Source: Micromonospora_H sonneratiae
GTDB lineage: Bacteria > Actinomycetota > Actinomycetes > Mycobacteriales > Micromonosporaceae
Reading direction: 5' to 3'
Length of the DNA stretch: 64,000 nucleotides
Assembly (NCBI RefSeq): GCF_042679305.1
Contig: NZ_JBHTMP010000018.1
Span: 60,322 to 124,321 of the forward strand
Made by a program: the position numbers and the translations under genes. This document shows positions 42,951-51,858 of this stretch, piece after piece (the stretch's first letter is position 1; each line of letters begins with the position of its first letter). The notes beneath the pieces are model-generated. The model searched no databases. It had not been told where the DNA came from and was given only the letters and a program-made list of their open reading frames with translations.

Positions 42951-43609
42951 CCCACCGCCAGCACGTCCACGATGAACCGCAGCGGACCGGGCACCCGGCC
43001 GTTGTCGCCGTACGCCAGCTCCGACGGGATGTCGAGCTGCACCCGACTGCCGACCTTGACCCCCACCAGGCCCTGGTCCCAGCCGGCGATCACCCCGCCG
43101 GCCCCGAGCTGGAAGGTGTACGGCTTGGAGCTGTTCCAGGAGGCGTCGAACTCCCTGCCGTCCTTGTAGGTCACGCCGACATAGTTGACCGTGATGCTCT
43201 GCCCGGCTGCCGCCGCCGGACCCTTGCCCTCGATCAGCGGCGTGACGACCAGCTTGGTCAACTCACCCTTCCCGGCCTTGGCGGCCGGTTTCGTGCCCAG
43301 GGCCGGGTCCGCGCCCTCGGGCAACGGTGGGAACGCCGCAGCGCCGGCCGACGCGCTCGCAGCGCCGTCGCCCGGGGTGCTGGCGAAGTCGTCGGTCGAG
43401 TTGACGTTACGGCTGATCAGGACGACCACGGCGACGATCACGCCGACGACGGCGACAGCGGCCAGCACCTGGTTGAGCAACTGCCGGCGACGTTTCGCGG
43501 CGGCGGCCCGGGCCTTCGCGGCCTTGGCTGCCGCCCGCTTCTCGGCCTTGGTCAGCGGCTGTACGTCAGCCGGCCCACCACGCTGGCGGCTCTGGACCCG
43601 ATTGCTCAT
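42947..43609 (-). CDS. FKBP-type peptidyl-prolyl isomerase, membrane-anchored
   Basis: 220 residues from ATG 43609 (MSNRVQSRQRGG). A highly basic Ala/Lys/Arg cytoplasmic stretch (KAEKRAAAKAAKARAAAAKRRR) precedes one membrane anchor (VLAAVAVVGVIVAVVVLIS). The extracytoplasmic FKBP domain shows QSITVNYVGVTYKDGREFDASW, GGVIAGWDQGLVGVKVGSR and IPSELAYGDNG. A folding helper for exported proteins. An earlier start at 43678 is in frame but lacks an RBS. Confidence 0.9.
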   Translation of the reverse strand: MSNRVQSRQRGGPADVQPLTKAEKRAAAKAAKARAAAAKRRRQLLNQVLAAVAVVGVIVAVVVLISRNVNSTDDFASTPGDGAASASAGAAAFPPLPEGADPALGTKPAAKAGKGELTKLVVTPLIEGKGPAAAAGQSITVNYVGVTYKDGREFDASWNSSKPYTFQLGAGGVIAGWDQGLVGVKVGSRVQLDIPSELAYGDNGRVPGPLRFIVDVLAVG

Positions 43610-43879
43610 CTGGTGTCGACTCCTCGCGGACGGACTGGTCGCGGCGATGCCGGGGACGGGCACACCGGGGTGGATCACCCGGGCACACCGTACTCAGTTC
43701 GAGCCGTACCGTGAACCCCTCGGCTTCGCGGCAGTGTGGTTGGTCGCTACCGTCCACGCATCGTGGAGCGGCTCGGCGTAGTGAGCTGCGGAACGCAGAC
43801 CCTACCGGTCGGGCCGACACCCGCGACCGGGCGGTGCACCTGGAACCCATCTCCGGGACGGCTGGCATACTCGCAGGTC

Positions 43880-44143
43880 ATGGTGCTGTCGCGCGGCTGG
43901 TCGCTGTTCCTGACTGCGGTAGGGGTGTGGACCTGGGTGATCTGGCCGAGGTTCGCTGTGGCGATCTGGAACGATCCTCGTTCCTGGTCGGCCGGCGAGG
44001 TCGCCGAGGGGACCCCGACCAGTTTCCTCTGGATACACGCCCTGCTGATCGCCGCCTCGCTGGCCATCGGCACCACCGTGGGCGTCCTGGGTGTACGTGG
44101 CTGGTGGGCTGCCCGTACGCGGACAGCCCGCCAGCCTTCGTAG
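43880..44143 (+). CDS. SCO4848 family membrane protein
   Basis: 87 residues from ATG 43880. Two membrane segments, LFLTAVGVWTWVIWPRFAVAIW and FLWIHALLIAASLAIGTTVGVLGV, flank WNDPRSW and TPTSF, the signature of this small actinobacterial family. Function unknown. The preceding 43610-43879 shows no gene; a longer same-frame reading from 43736 lacks coding character. Confidence 0.8.
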   Translation: MVLSRGWSLFLTAVGVWTWVIWPRFAVAIWNDPRSWSAGEVAEGTPTSFLWIHALLIAASLAIGTTVGVLGVRGWWAARTRTARQPS

Positions 44144-44170
44144 CCGCCAGCCGTTTCCTGGCCGGGTCGG

Positions 44171-44204
44171 GCTCGGGTTCAGGTTCAGCTCGGGTTCAGG
44201 CTCA
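44171..44204 (+). repeat. Two tandem 17-bp repeats beside the beta-helix gene stop
   Basis: GCTCGGGTTCAGGTTCA (44171-44187) is repeated with one change at 44188-44204, and a third partial copy (GCTCAGG) runs into the stop of the minus-strand gene. Confidence 0.7.
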
Positions 44205-44206
44205 GC

Positions 44207-45493
44207 TCAGGCCGCGGTCGTCACGGTCACCAGCGGATCGGTGACGACGACCAGTCGGTTCGCCGCCGCCTGCTGGAGAACGGCGTTGGCCCCGCCGTAG
44301 TTGCCGTACGTGTTGAAACCCCACTTGACCTGGTGCAGGCCGACACCGCTGCCGACGTACACCAGCGGGGTCGTCGCGGTGGCCGTCGTGCCCTTGCGGG
44401 AGAAGAGGTTCCCGAGGAAGGTGAGCTGGGAGCCACCGGTGACGTGCGCCCATCCCCGGTTGGCGGCGGTACCACCACTGGCCGAGGCGGGATCGTTCAT
44501 CACGCCCTTGAAGCTGACGTTCTGCACCACGATGCCGTCACCGCCGGTCACCCGCAGGGCCGAGCCGTGTACCGGGTCGGAGGTCTGCGCGTCGAAGCAG
44601 GTGCCGCTGACCAGGAGGTTGCTGCCGCCCTCGACGGACAGATGGTAGGCCGTCTTCCGAGCAGTGATCATCACATGACCGATGCTCGACTTCTCCATCC
44701 GGCTGCGGATGAACGGTCTGCCCGCCGTGCCCCATGCCGCCACGGACGAGTCCATGAAGGAGAACGCGTCGGTACCGAAGATCGAGTTCTCCGAGCCGGC
44801 GAGGAAGAACGGGGTGTCCGTACAGCCCTGGACGTGGGTGGGGCCGCTGATGCTGGCACCGTCGCCCCAGCCCCACCAGACGGTGGCGAAGTTCTTGAAG
44901 CCGCAGCCGTGGAAGTTCGACATCCACAGCACCTTGCCGCTGTAGGAGGCGCTGCTCGGGTCGTTCTTCGGCAGGCAGTGGGTCGAGCCGCCGCCCTGCA
45001 TCTGGATCCACGCGACGGTGACGTCCCGGGGCGAGTTGTCCGACGGGTAGCCCTGTGGCGGCTGCTGCCCCGGGAACTCGTACATCGAGGTGCCGGCCGC
45101 TCCGGTCCAGTTGAAGACGGTGGCCCGGGAGTATTCCCGGGCCGGTGCCGACTTGCCGCCGATCAGGGCCATCCCGGAGACGAGCTTGATCGGGGTGGAG
45201 AAGTCGTACCTTCTGCTGTCGAAGAGCACCGCCGGGCTGGACACGCCTGTCTGGGCCAGGTGCCAGGCGTTCATGGACATGATCCGCTCGTCGTCGGTGG
45301 CCCCGGCGAAGAAGGTGTCGAAGTAGACGAGGCCGGCGTCGGTCGTACCGTCGGCCAACGGTGCCTCCGCCACCGCGCCACGGGCGACCCCCGCCAGTCC
45401 GGCGGCGCCGGCGAGACCGCCGACACCCGCCGCCGTCGAACCGGCGACGAATGCTCTTCTGCTGAAAGATCCCTGCTCCCGCACCTTGCCCAC
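44207..45493 (-). CDS. Tat-exported right-handed beta-helix protein (pectate-lyase-like fold)
   Basis: 428 residues from GTG 45493. A twin-arginine signal (SFSRRAFVAGSTAAGVGGLAGAAGLAGVA) is followed by repeated short beta-strand turns rich in G/S/N (LLVSGTCFD, DGIVVQNVSFKGVMN, SQLTFLGNLFSRKG, HQVKWGFNTYGNYGG), as in parallel beta-helix polysaccharide lyases and glycosidases. No clear catalytic signature is visible. The xylanase gene lies upstream on the same strand, so a role on plant or microbial polysaccharide is plausible but inferred. Confidence 0.75.
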   Translation of the reverse strand: MGKVREQGSFSRRAFVAGSTAAGVGGLAGAAGLAGVARGAVAEAPLADGTTDAGLVYFDTFFAGATDDERIMSMNAWHLAQTGVSSPAVLFDSRRYDFSTPIKLVSGMALIGGKSAPAREYSRATVFNWTGAAGTSMYEFPGQQPPQGYPSDNSPRDVTVAWIQMQGGGSTHCLPKNDPSSASYSGKVLWMSNFHGCGFKNFATVWWGWGDGASISGPTHVQGCTDTPFFLAGSENSIFGTDAFSFMDSSVAAWGTAGRPFIRSRMEKSSIGHVMITARKTAYHLSVEGGSNLLVSGTCFDAQTSDPVHGSALRVTGGDGIVVQNVSFKGVMNDPASASGGTAANRGWAHVTGGSQLTFLGNLFSRKGTTATATTPLVYVGSGVGLHQVKWGFNTYGNYGGANAVLQQAAANRLVVVTDPLVTVTTAA

Positions 45494-45610
45494 CTGTTCC
45501 CCTGCTGGAATTGGCAGATCGATCCATGGTCATGTTTCGTGCCGGGTTGGCCCGCAAATGCTATGTCCGGAATCGATGCTTTGTTGATCTCGGCGAGGTA
45601 ACAGCCGGAA

Positions 45611-47059
45611 TCATCCAGTGGTGCAGGCGGTGCCGTTGAGGGCGAACGAGGTGGGGGTCGGGTTGGTGCCGCCGTGCGTGCCCTGGAACCCGAAGTTCTG
45701 GGTGCCGTTGGGGGCGATGGTGCCGTTCCAGGCCGCGTTGCGGACGCTCACCTGTGCGCCGGACTGCGTCACGGTCGAGTTCCAGGAGCCGGTGACCTGC
45801 TGCCCTGCCGTGAAGCTGAACGTCAGTGTCCAGCCGTTGATGGCGGAGGAGCCGAGGTTGCCGATGACGACCTCGGTGGTGAAGCCGGTGTTCCAGGTGT
45901 TCGGGGTGTAGCTGACCCGGCAGCCGCCGGGCGGCGGGGGCGTGGTGGCGGTGGGTGACGGGCCGGGGGTGGTCGGCGATGGCACCGTGCCGCCGAGCGC
46001 CTCGGTCACCGCGTCGTACGCCGGCTTCTTGATGTAGTTGTCGTCCCAGATCAGCGCGGCACCCTGTCCCGGGAAGGTGCCCGGCACCCACGAGTACCGG
46101 TCGGTGATTCCCCAGGTGGTGACCCCGACACAGCGGGAGACCGCCAGGCAGGCCTGGAAGACCCGCCGGTAGTCGGCGGCCTGGTTGGCCAGCTTGGTGG
46201 CGTCGGCCGGCGTCTGCATGCGGATGTCCAGCTCGGTGATGCGTACGTCGACACCCAGGTCGGCGAAGCGCTGGAGGTTCTGCTGCATGTTCGACGGCAC
46301 CTGGCCGACGATCAGGTGTGCCTGGAAGCCGACGCAGTCGATCGGCACTCCCCGGGCCTTGAAGTCGGTGACGAGGTTGTAGATGGCGGTGCTCTTGTTG
46401 TTGATCCCGTCGGTGCTGTAGTCGTTGATGCACAGTTTGGCGGTGGGGTCGGCGGCGCGGGCGGCCCGGAACGCCTCCTCGATGTAGCCGTCGCCCAGCC
46501 GCTGCTGGAACACCGAACTGCGGCGCGAGCCGTCGTCGTTGAACGCCTCGTTGACCACGTCCCAGGCGGTCACCCGGCCCCGGTAGCGTCCGGCGACCCC
46601 GTTGATGTGGTCGACCATCGCCGTACGCAGTTCGGTCGCCGACGTCAGGTTGCTGACCCAGTCGGGCAGTTGGGAGTGCCAGACCAGGGTGTGGCCGTAC
46701 AGCCTCTTGCCGCTGGTGGTGGCGTAGTTGGCCACCTGGTCAGCCCCGCTCCAGTTGAACGAGCCGCGTGACGGTTCGGTGGCGTCCCACTTCATTGCGT
46801 TCTCGGCGACGACCAGGTTGAACTCGGTGTCGGCGATGTTCTTGTACGCCGTCTCCGACAGTCGGTTCGGGTCGAGGGCGAAGCCGATGTCCTTGCCCTT
46901 CGCGTCGGCCAGGCTCTTGAGGGTGGTGGCCGCGTCGGCGAGGGTCGGTACGGCTACGGCCGCAGCGAGCGTGACGACGGCGGCAACCGCAGTGGCGGTG
47001 AGGGCGCCGACGAGCGTGCGGCGGTTACGGCCCGGTGGGTGAGTCGAGTCGGTGTTCAC
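45611..47059 (-). CDS. Secreted endo-1,4-beta-xylanase, GH10 plus CBM2
   Basis: 482 residues. Signal peptide to about residue 43 (ending TLADA). GH10 domain about 46-355: acid/base Glu171 in WDVVNEAF and nucleophile Glu276 in ITELDIRM, plus GHTLVWHSQ and WGITDRYSW. A Pro/Thr linker (SPTTPGPSPTATTPPPP) leads to a CBM2 cellulose/xylan-binding module (CRVSYTPNTWNTGFTTEVVIGNLG...), ending ALNGTACTTG. ATG 47059. A CebR-type box lies 31 bases upstream. Confidence 0.96.
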   Translation of the reverse strand: MNTDSTHPPGRNRRTLVGALTATAVAAVVTLAAAVAVPTLADAATTLKSLADAKGKDIGFALDPNRLSETAYKNIADTEFNLVVAENAMKWDATEPSRGSFNWSGADQVANYATTSGKRLYGHTLVWHSQLPDWVSNLTSATELRTAMVDHINGVAGRYRGRVTAWDVVNEAFNDDGSRRSSVFQQRLGDGYIEEAFRAARAADPTAKLCINDYSTDGINNKSTAIYNLVTDFKARGVPIDCVGFQAHLIVGQVPSNMQQNLQRFADLGVDVRITELDIRMQTPADATKLANQAADYRRVFQACLAVSRCVGVTTWGITDRYSWVPGTFPGQGAALIWDDNYIKKPAYDAVTEALGGTVPSPTTPGPSPTATTPPPPGGCRVSYTPNTWNTGFTTEVVIGNLGSSAINGWTLTFSFTAGQQVTGSWNSTVTQSGAQVSVRNAAWNGTIAPNGTQNFGFQGTHGGTNPTPTSFALNGTACTTG

Positions 47060-47089
47060 GATGTTGTCCTCCTCAACGACTACCAGCTA

Positions 47090-47103
47090 TGGGAGCGTTC
47101 CCA
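47090..47103 (-). promoter_or_regulatory. CebR-type operator of the xylanase gene
   Basis: TGGGAGCGTTCCCA, one base off the classic TGGGAGCGCTCCCA palindrome bound by the LacI-family cello-oligosaccharide repressor CebR of Streptomyces and relatives. Its place 31 bases before the xylanase start codon implies repression released by cellobiose-type inducers. No cebR gene is in the window. Confidence 0.8.
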
Positions 47104-47236
47104 GTATCAGCAGCGAACTTATCTCAGTCAATGTGTTCCGGTTTCTTCCGGTGTCCGGGGCGGATGTCCTGCCCGGTTCCGGGTTGACGGCCTGATCCGC
47201 TGGAACCGGGGCCAACGTGGAACGTGGCGATGCCGA

Positions 47237-47284
47237 AGAGTGTCCAGATCGGAGAGTGTCCAGATCGGAGAGTGTCCAGATCGG
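47237..47284. repeat. Three perfect tandem copies of a 16-bp unit
   Basis: AGAGTGTCCAGATCGG occurs three times in a row in the upstream region of the xylanase, 3' of the regulator gene. The unit length is not a multiple of 3 and no gene covers it. Confidence 0.85.
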
Positions 47285-47343
47285 GGTGTGGCCGTGGGAC
47301 GCCGACCGGGCGCCGTCCCCGGTTTGCTGCTACGCCCGAATCG

Positions 47344-48339
47344 TCACAGCCAGCCGCGAGCGGACGCCTCCACCCCGGCCTGGAACCGGGTGGTGGCCCC
47401 GAGCCGCTCGATGACCGACGCGATCCGACGGGTGGCGGTACGGGCGCTGACCCCGAGCTGTCGGGCGATGGCCTCGTCCTTCAGACCCGCCTTGAGCATC
47501 TGGAGCACCAGCAGGTCCTCGTCGCTCGGCTGGTCGGTCACCGGCTGCTGCGCGCCGAGCAGTGGCGTGGCACGTTCCCAGTACGCCTTGAACAACTCGA
47601 TGAGTGCGTCGAGCAGGCCGGAAGGGTGGATCAGCGCGAGATTGTCGTAGACCCCGCCGGTGAGCGAGACCAGGGCCAGCCGCATGTCCATGATCCGTAG
47701 CTTGAACGGCAGCTCGGGCAGCATCCGGGCCTGCTCGCCGGCCTTGGACAGTTGCACCAGCACCTCGAACCGGCCCGGCCGTCCCATGGACTCCGGGCAG
47801 TACACGCTCCGGATGTCCACTCCCTTGGCGATCATGTCCCTGGTTTCGGCGATCTCGGCCTCGTTGGTGTCCGGGATGCCGGCCACCTGCTTCATGTAGG
47901 GCGGCCGGTCGAGCACCCACAGGTGCGTACGGATCGACGCGGTGAGTTCGTCCACCCGGCGGTTGACCGTCTCCTGCCCCGACAGCACCTCGATCCAACG
48001 CACGGGATCGCGGAGCCGGGCGGTCTGGAACAGGCGGGCGAGATCCGCCGTCGCGGCCCGTACGCCGTCCAGCGCGGCTTCCGTTTCCAGCCGTCGCCGC
48101 GAGATGAGCGCCGTCAGCGCCGTCTCCGGACCGATGGGCTCGTATCTGCCGGGAGCGATCCGTCGGAGTAGCCCGAGCCTGGTCAGTCGGGCGACGACGT
48201 TGCGGATCCGGGAGGGGCTGACGCCCAGGGCGTCAGTGATCGCCGCCAGCGGTTCGTCGGGCTGTCCGAGGAGGAGACGGTAGACCCGTTCGTCGAATTC
48301 GCTGATGCCCACCGCACCCAGCACCGGCTCGTTCTGCAC
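47344..48339 (-). CDS. TrmB/LuxR-like helix-turn-helix regulator
   Basis: 331 residues. N-terminal winged helix (DERVYRLLLGQPDEPLAAITDALGVSPSRIRNVVARLTRLGLL), then a middle sensor-like region (IRTHLWVLDRPPYMKQVAG, RSVYCPESMGRPGRFEVLVQLSKAGEQARMLPELPFKLRIMD), then a C-terminal LuxR-type HTH (LLVLQMLKAGLKDEAIARQLGVSARTATRRIASVIERLG). This two-HTH plan is common in actinobacterial regulators encoded divergently from secreted subtilases. The subtilase gene starts 178 bases away in the opposite direction, a likely target. Confidence 0.85.
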   Translation of the reverse strand: MQNEPVLGAVGISEFDERVYRLLLGQPDEPLAAITDALGVSPSRIRNVVARLTRLGLLRRIAPGRYEPIGPETALTALISRRRLETEAALDGVRAATADLARLFQTARLRDPVRWIEVLSGQETVNRRVDELTASIRTHLWVLDRPPYMKQVAGIPDTNEAEIAETRDMIAKGVDIRSVYCPESMGRPGRFEVLVQLSKAGEQARMLPELPFKLRIMDMRLALVSLTGGVYDNLALIHPSGLLDALIELFKAYWERATPLLGAQQPVTDQPSDEDLLVLQMLKAGLKDEAIARQLGVSARTATRRIASVIERLGATTRFQAGVEASARGWL

Positions 48340-48516
48340 GTCTCACCCGACCCATGATCGTGTCGCCCGGCAGGTGGCGCGGTTCGCCACATGACCGAAG
48401 ACGTCATGAAGATATCTCGACAACCCCTGCTGCTTGGCCGTTGACTGCTACCCGTCCCACCTGGCGATCTTGCCCGGTGGGCAAGCTCCCTTCGCCCCTA
48501 CCCCCAAAGAGGAGCA

Positions 48517-51501
48517 ATGGCCCGCAAGATTCGACAAACCCATGCGTACGGCGCGGCGATAGTAGCCGCAGCCCTGGCGATCACGGCCAGCCCGGTCCCG
48601 GCATCGGCCACGCCCGTGCCCGTCTCCCTGCCGAGTTCCCTGGCCTCGGGTGCCGGCGGCACCGGTAGGTACATCGTCACCCTGGCCGACAAGCCGCTGG
48701 CCACCTACGAAGGTGGCGTCGCCGGAATCGCCGGCACCAAACCCGGCAAGGGTAGGAAGGTGGACGTCGGCACCACCAACGCCAAGCGTTACCGCAGCCA
48801 CCTCAAGGACAAGCAGACCAAGGTGGCCCGCAGCGTCGGTGCCGAGGCGATCGGAAGCTACTCCGTCGCCTCGAACGGTTTCACCGCAGAGCTGACCCCC
48901 GCGCAGGTCATGAAGCTGATGGCGACCGGTGGCGTGGTCTCCGTCGTGCCGGACAGGCTGTACAAGGCCACCAACGACCGTAACTCCGTCGACTTTCTCG
49001 GGCTCTCCGGCGACAAGGGCGTGTGGTCCACGCTCGGTGGCACGGCCAACGCCGGCAAGGGTGTGGTCATCGGTGTCATCGACACCGGAATCTGGCCGGA
49101 GAGCGCGTCGTTCACCGCCCCGGCGCTCGGTACGACCCCGCCCACGGCGGCCGATCCGTACCGGCCGTACCTCCAGGGCACGACCACCGTCATGCAGAAG
49201 GCCGACGGGACCACCTTCACCGGCACCTGCCAGACCGGCGAGGAGTTCGCCGCGACCGCCTGCAACGAGAAGGTCATCAGCGCCCGGTACTTCGGGGACG
49301 CCTGGCTGCGGGCTGTTCCCCCGGCCCAGCGGAAGGACTACGTCTCGCCCCGGGACGCGCAGGGACACGGCACACACACCGCCGGTACGGCAGCCGGCAA
49401 CACCGCGGTCCCGGTCACCGAGCGGGGGGTCGACTTCGGGGAGATCTCCGGCGTCGCACCGGGGGCAAAGGTCGCCGTCTACAAGGCGCTCTGGCAGGGG
49501 ACTACCGACAACACGACCGGCGGGCACGCGTCGGACATCGTCGCTGCCATCGACCAGGCCGTCGCCGACGGAGTGGACGTCATCAACTACTCGGTGGGCG
49601 GCGCGAACGAGTCGTCCCCCAACGACCCCACCGAGCGCGCCTTCCTGAACGCGGCTGCGGCCGGCATCTTCGTCTCGGCGTCCGCCGGTAACTCCGGACC
49701 GGGCGCGTCGACCATGGACAACACCGCGCCGTGGCAGACGACGGTGGCCGCGAGCACGGTTGCTCCGTACCCGGCCAGCGTGGAATTGGGCAACGGTGTC
49801 CGCTTCAACGGCACCAGCACGACCGTCGCGGCGGCGTTCGGGCCCAAGCCGCTCGTCACCTCCCGGGCAGCGAAGGCCGCCACCGCCAGCGACGCCGACG
49901 CCGACAACTGCATGGCCGGGACCCTCGACCCGGCCCAGGTCGCCGGGAAGGTCGTCGTCTGCCTCCGTGGCATCATCGCGCGGCCGGAGAAGTCCGCCGA
50001 GGTGGCGCGAGCCGGCGGTGTCGGGATGGTGCTGGCCAACCCGACCGACCAGGACCTCAGCGGAGACCTGCACAGCGTGCCGACCGTGCACATCAACTCG
50101 CCCGACACACAGGCTGTCCTGGAATACGCCGCGACCGCCGGGGCACAGGTCACCCTGCTGCCGACCGGCGCGAGCATGCCGTACCCCCAGGTGGCGGCGT
50201 TCTCCTCGCGTGGTCCCTCGCTGCACAACGCGGACCTTCTGAAGCCGGACATCGCCGCGCCCGGCGTCGCGATCCTCGCAGCGGTGGCCCCGCCGGGTGC
50301 CCAGGGGAAGGACTTCGACTTCTACTCCGGTACCTCGATGGCCGCCCCGCACATCGCCGGTCTGGCGGCGCTCTACCTCGCCAAGTACCCGGACTGGTCG
50401 CCGGCAGAGGTCAAGTCGGCGATGATGACCACCACGTTTGCCACCAGGACCGCTACCGGCCAGCCGAACACCGACGTCTTCGCCCAGGGCGCGGGGCACG
50501 TCGACCCGACCCGGATGCTCAACCCCGGCCTGGTCTACGACGCGTCCGAGCAGGACTGGCTGGGCTACCTGGAGGGGCTGGGCTACAAGACCGGTTCGGG
50601 CGTTGCCCCGATCCAGGGCACTGACCTCAACTACCCGTCGATCGCCATCGCCGAGCTCTTCGGCACCCGGACCGTCACCCGTAAGGTCACCGCCGTCACC
50701 CCCGGCGTCTACCACGCCAAGATCGACCTGCCCGGGTTCAAGGTCAAGGTGAGCCCGTCAACCCTGAAGTTCAAGAAGGCGGGGGAGACCAAGGAGTTCA
50801 CTGTCACCTTCGAACTCAAGACGGCTCCCGCCGGCGTGTCGACCACCGGTTCGCTGACCTGGACGGGTGGCGGCACGGCCGTACGCAGCCCGATCGTGGT
50901 GACCCCGCAGAGCGCGGTCGCACCGACCGAGGTCCGGGGAACCGGAGCGGCCGGCTCGGTGTCCTTCGAGGTGACCCCGGCGCTCAAGAAGTTCCCGATC
51001 AAGACGTACGGGATGGTCTCGGGGCCGCAGATTCCTGATGCGGTGGGAGTCGAGGACATCTGGGGTAGGCCGTTCCAGGCCACGGTGTCCCCGGACACCA
51101 AGGCAGTGGAGTTCACCGCTCTTGCGGATGACCCGCAGGCAGGGCTTCTCCTCCTCGTCATCCGGGACACGAACGGCCTCCAGGAACTGGTGCACATCTC
51201 GAGCACCATGATGGCTGAACAGCGGTTCGCCATGCCGGCCCCGGCGCCCGGTGTGTACACCTTCCTGATCCTCACCTTCGAGGTTCTGCCGGGCACCACT
51301 AAGACACCGTTCACCGCCCAGGTGAACATGGTCACCGGCAATGGTGGCGTCGGCAACCTGGCCGTGTCCCCGAAGAACCCCAAGGTCACTCCGGGGACTC
51401 CGTTGACGGTCACGGCCAACTGGTCGGGGGTTCCCGCCGGACGGCACACGGGCTACATCGAGTACCCGAACGGGGCCGGTACGGTCGTCAGCATCAACTG
51501 A
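48517..51501 (+). CDS. Secreted subtilisin-like serine protease (S8)
   Basis: 994 residues; GAGGAG before ATG 48517. Signal peptide to about 31, then an I9-type propeptide (GRYIVTLADKPLATYEGG ... GFTAELTPAQVMKLM). The catalytic triad is Asp189 (GVIDTGIWPES), His284 (GHGTHTAGTAAGN) and Ser607 (SGTSMAAPHIAGLAALY). A PA insert (about 445-545, VAGKVVVCLRGIIARPEKSAEVARAGGVGMVL) lies between His and Ser. The C-terminus holds an Fn3-like domain (from about TLKFKKAGETKEFTVTF) and a final beta-rich part. Architecture as in plant-type subtilases and actinobacterial relatives. Confidence 0.96.
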   Translation: MARKIRQTHAYGAAIVAAALAITASPVPASATPVPVSLPSSLASGAGGTGRYIVTLADKPLATYEGGVAGIAGTKPGKGRKVDVGTTNAKRYRSHLKDKQTKVARSVGAEAIGSYSVASNGFTAELTPAQVMKLMATGGVVSVVPDRLYKATNDRNSVDFLGLSGDKGVWSTLGGTANAGKGVVIGVIDTGIWPESASFTAPALGTTPPTAADPYRPYLQGTTTVMQKADGTTFTGTCQTGEEFAATACNEKVISARYFGDAWLRAVPPAQRKDYVSPRDAQGHGTHTAGTAAGNTAVPVTERGVDFGEISGVAPGAKVAVYKALWQGTTDNTTGGHASDIVAAIDQAVADGVDVINYSVGGANESSPNDPTERAFLNAAAAGIFVSASAGNSGPGASTMDNTAPWQTTVAASTVAPYPASVELGNGVRFNGTSTTVAAAFGPKPLVTSRAAKAATASDADADNCMAGTLDPAQVAGKVVVCLRGIIARPEKSAEVARAGGVGMVLANPTDQDLSGDLHSVPTVHINSPDTQAVLEYAATAGAQVTLLPTGASMPYPQVAAFSSRGPSLHNADLLKPDIAAPGVAILAAVAPPGAQGKDFDFYSGTSMAAPHIAGLAALYLAKYPDWSPAEVKSAMMTTTFATRTATGQPNTDVFAQGAGHVDPTRMLNPGLVYDASEQDWLGYLEGLGYKTGSGVAPIQGTDLNYPSIAIAELFGTRTVTRKVTAVTPGVYHAKIDLPGFKVKVSPSTLKFKKAGETKEFTVTFELKTAPAGVSTTGSLTWTGGGTAVRSPIVVTPQSAVAPTEVRGTGAAGSVSFEVTPALKKFPIKTYGMVSGPQIPDAVGVEDIWGRPFQATVSPDTKAVEFTALADDPQAGLLLLVIRDTNGLQELVHISSTMMAEQRFAMPAPAPGVYTFLILTFEVLPGTTKTPFTAQVNMVTGNGGVGNLAVSPKNPKVTPGTPLTVTANWSGVPAGRHTGYIEYPNGAGTVVSIN

Positions 51502-51543
51502 CCTGGCATCGGATGCAGCACGACACGCACGTCGACTGACGTG

Positions 51544-51578
51544 ACAGCGGGGCCGGACACGTCGTCCGGCCCCGCTGT
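51544..51578 (+). terminator. Subtilase terminator
   Basis: ACAGCGGGGCCGGAC (51544-51558) and GTCCGGCCCCGCTGT (51564-51578) form a perfect 15-bp stem with a 5-base loop, followed by TTTGG, 43 bases after the stop. Confidence 0.85.
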
Positions 51579-51615
51579 TTTGGGGCCGGGAAACCTCGCC
51601 TGGCCCTGCCGACCG

Positions 51616-51813
51616 TTACTCACACCGGTCCTCGGAGCCACGCCCGTACGGCTCACAGCAGTCCGGTCGATGCTCGTACACCCGGCGGTCTGCACCACGA
51701 GCCCATGCCCAGTCGTTGGTCCGCTCGTACAGGCAGGCGCGCCACACCACCGTCTCCCCGGTGGCCGACACCACCTGGCCGTCCCCCGGGCCGCGTCGCA
51801 GCACCACCTCCAT
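51616..51813 (-). CDS. Small hypothetical protein
   Basis: 65 residues: opens MEVVLRRGPGDGQVVSATGE, continues TVVWRACLYERTN and RRVYEHRPDCCEPYGRG. The composition and the ...GPADGRVV... / ...YxR..........VYEHxPD pattern resemble small proteins seen in actinobacteria and their phages. It lies in a longer minus-strand open stretch whose other frames look non-coding. No function assigned. Confidence 0.5.
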   Translation of the reverse strand: MEVVLRRGPGDGQVVSATGETVVWRACLYERTNDWAWARGADRRVYEHRPDCCEPYGRGSEDRCE

Positions 51814-51858
51814 GCCCTGACGGTACGTCGTCGTCCGAAGCCGAGCAGGTGACAGTCG

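Noticed and set aside
48448..50715. 755-residue minus-strand frame opposite the subtilase
   Set aside because: Antisense of catalytic motifs; Gly/Arg/Asp-rich shadow with no recognisable fold.
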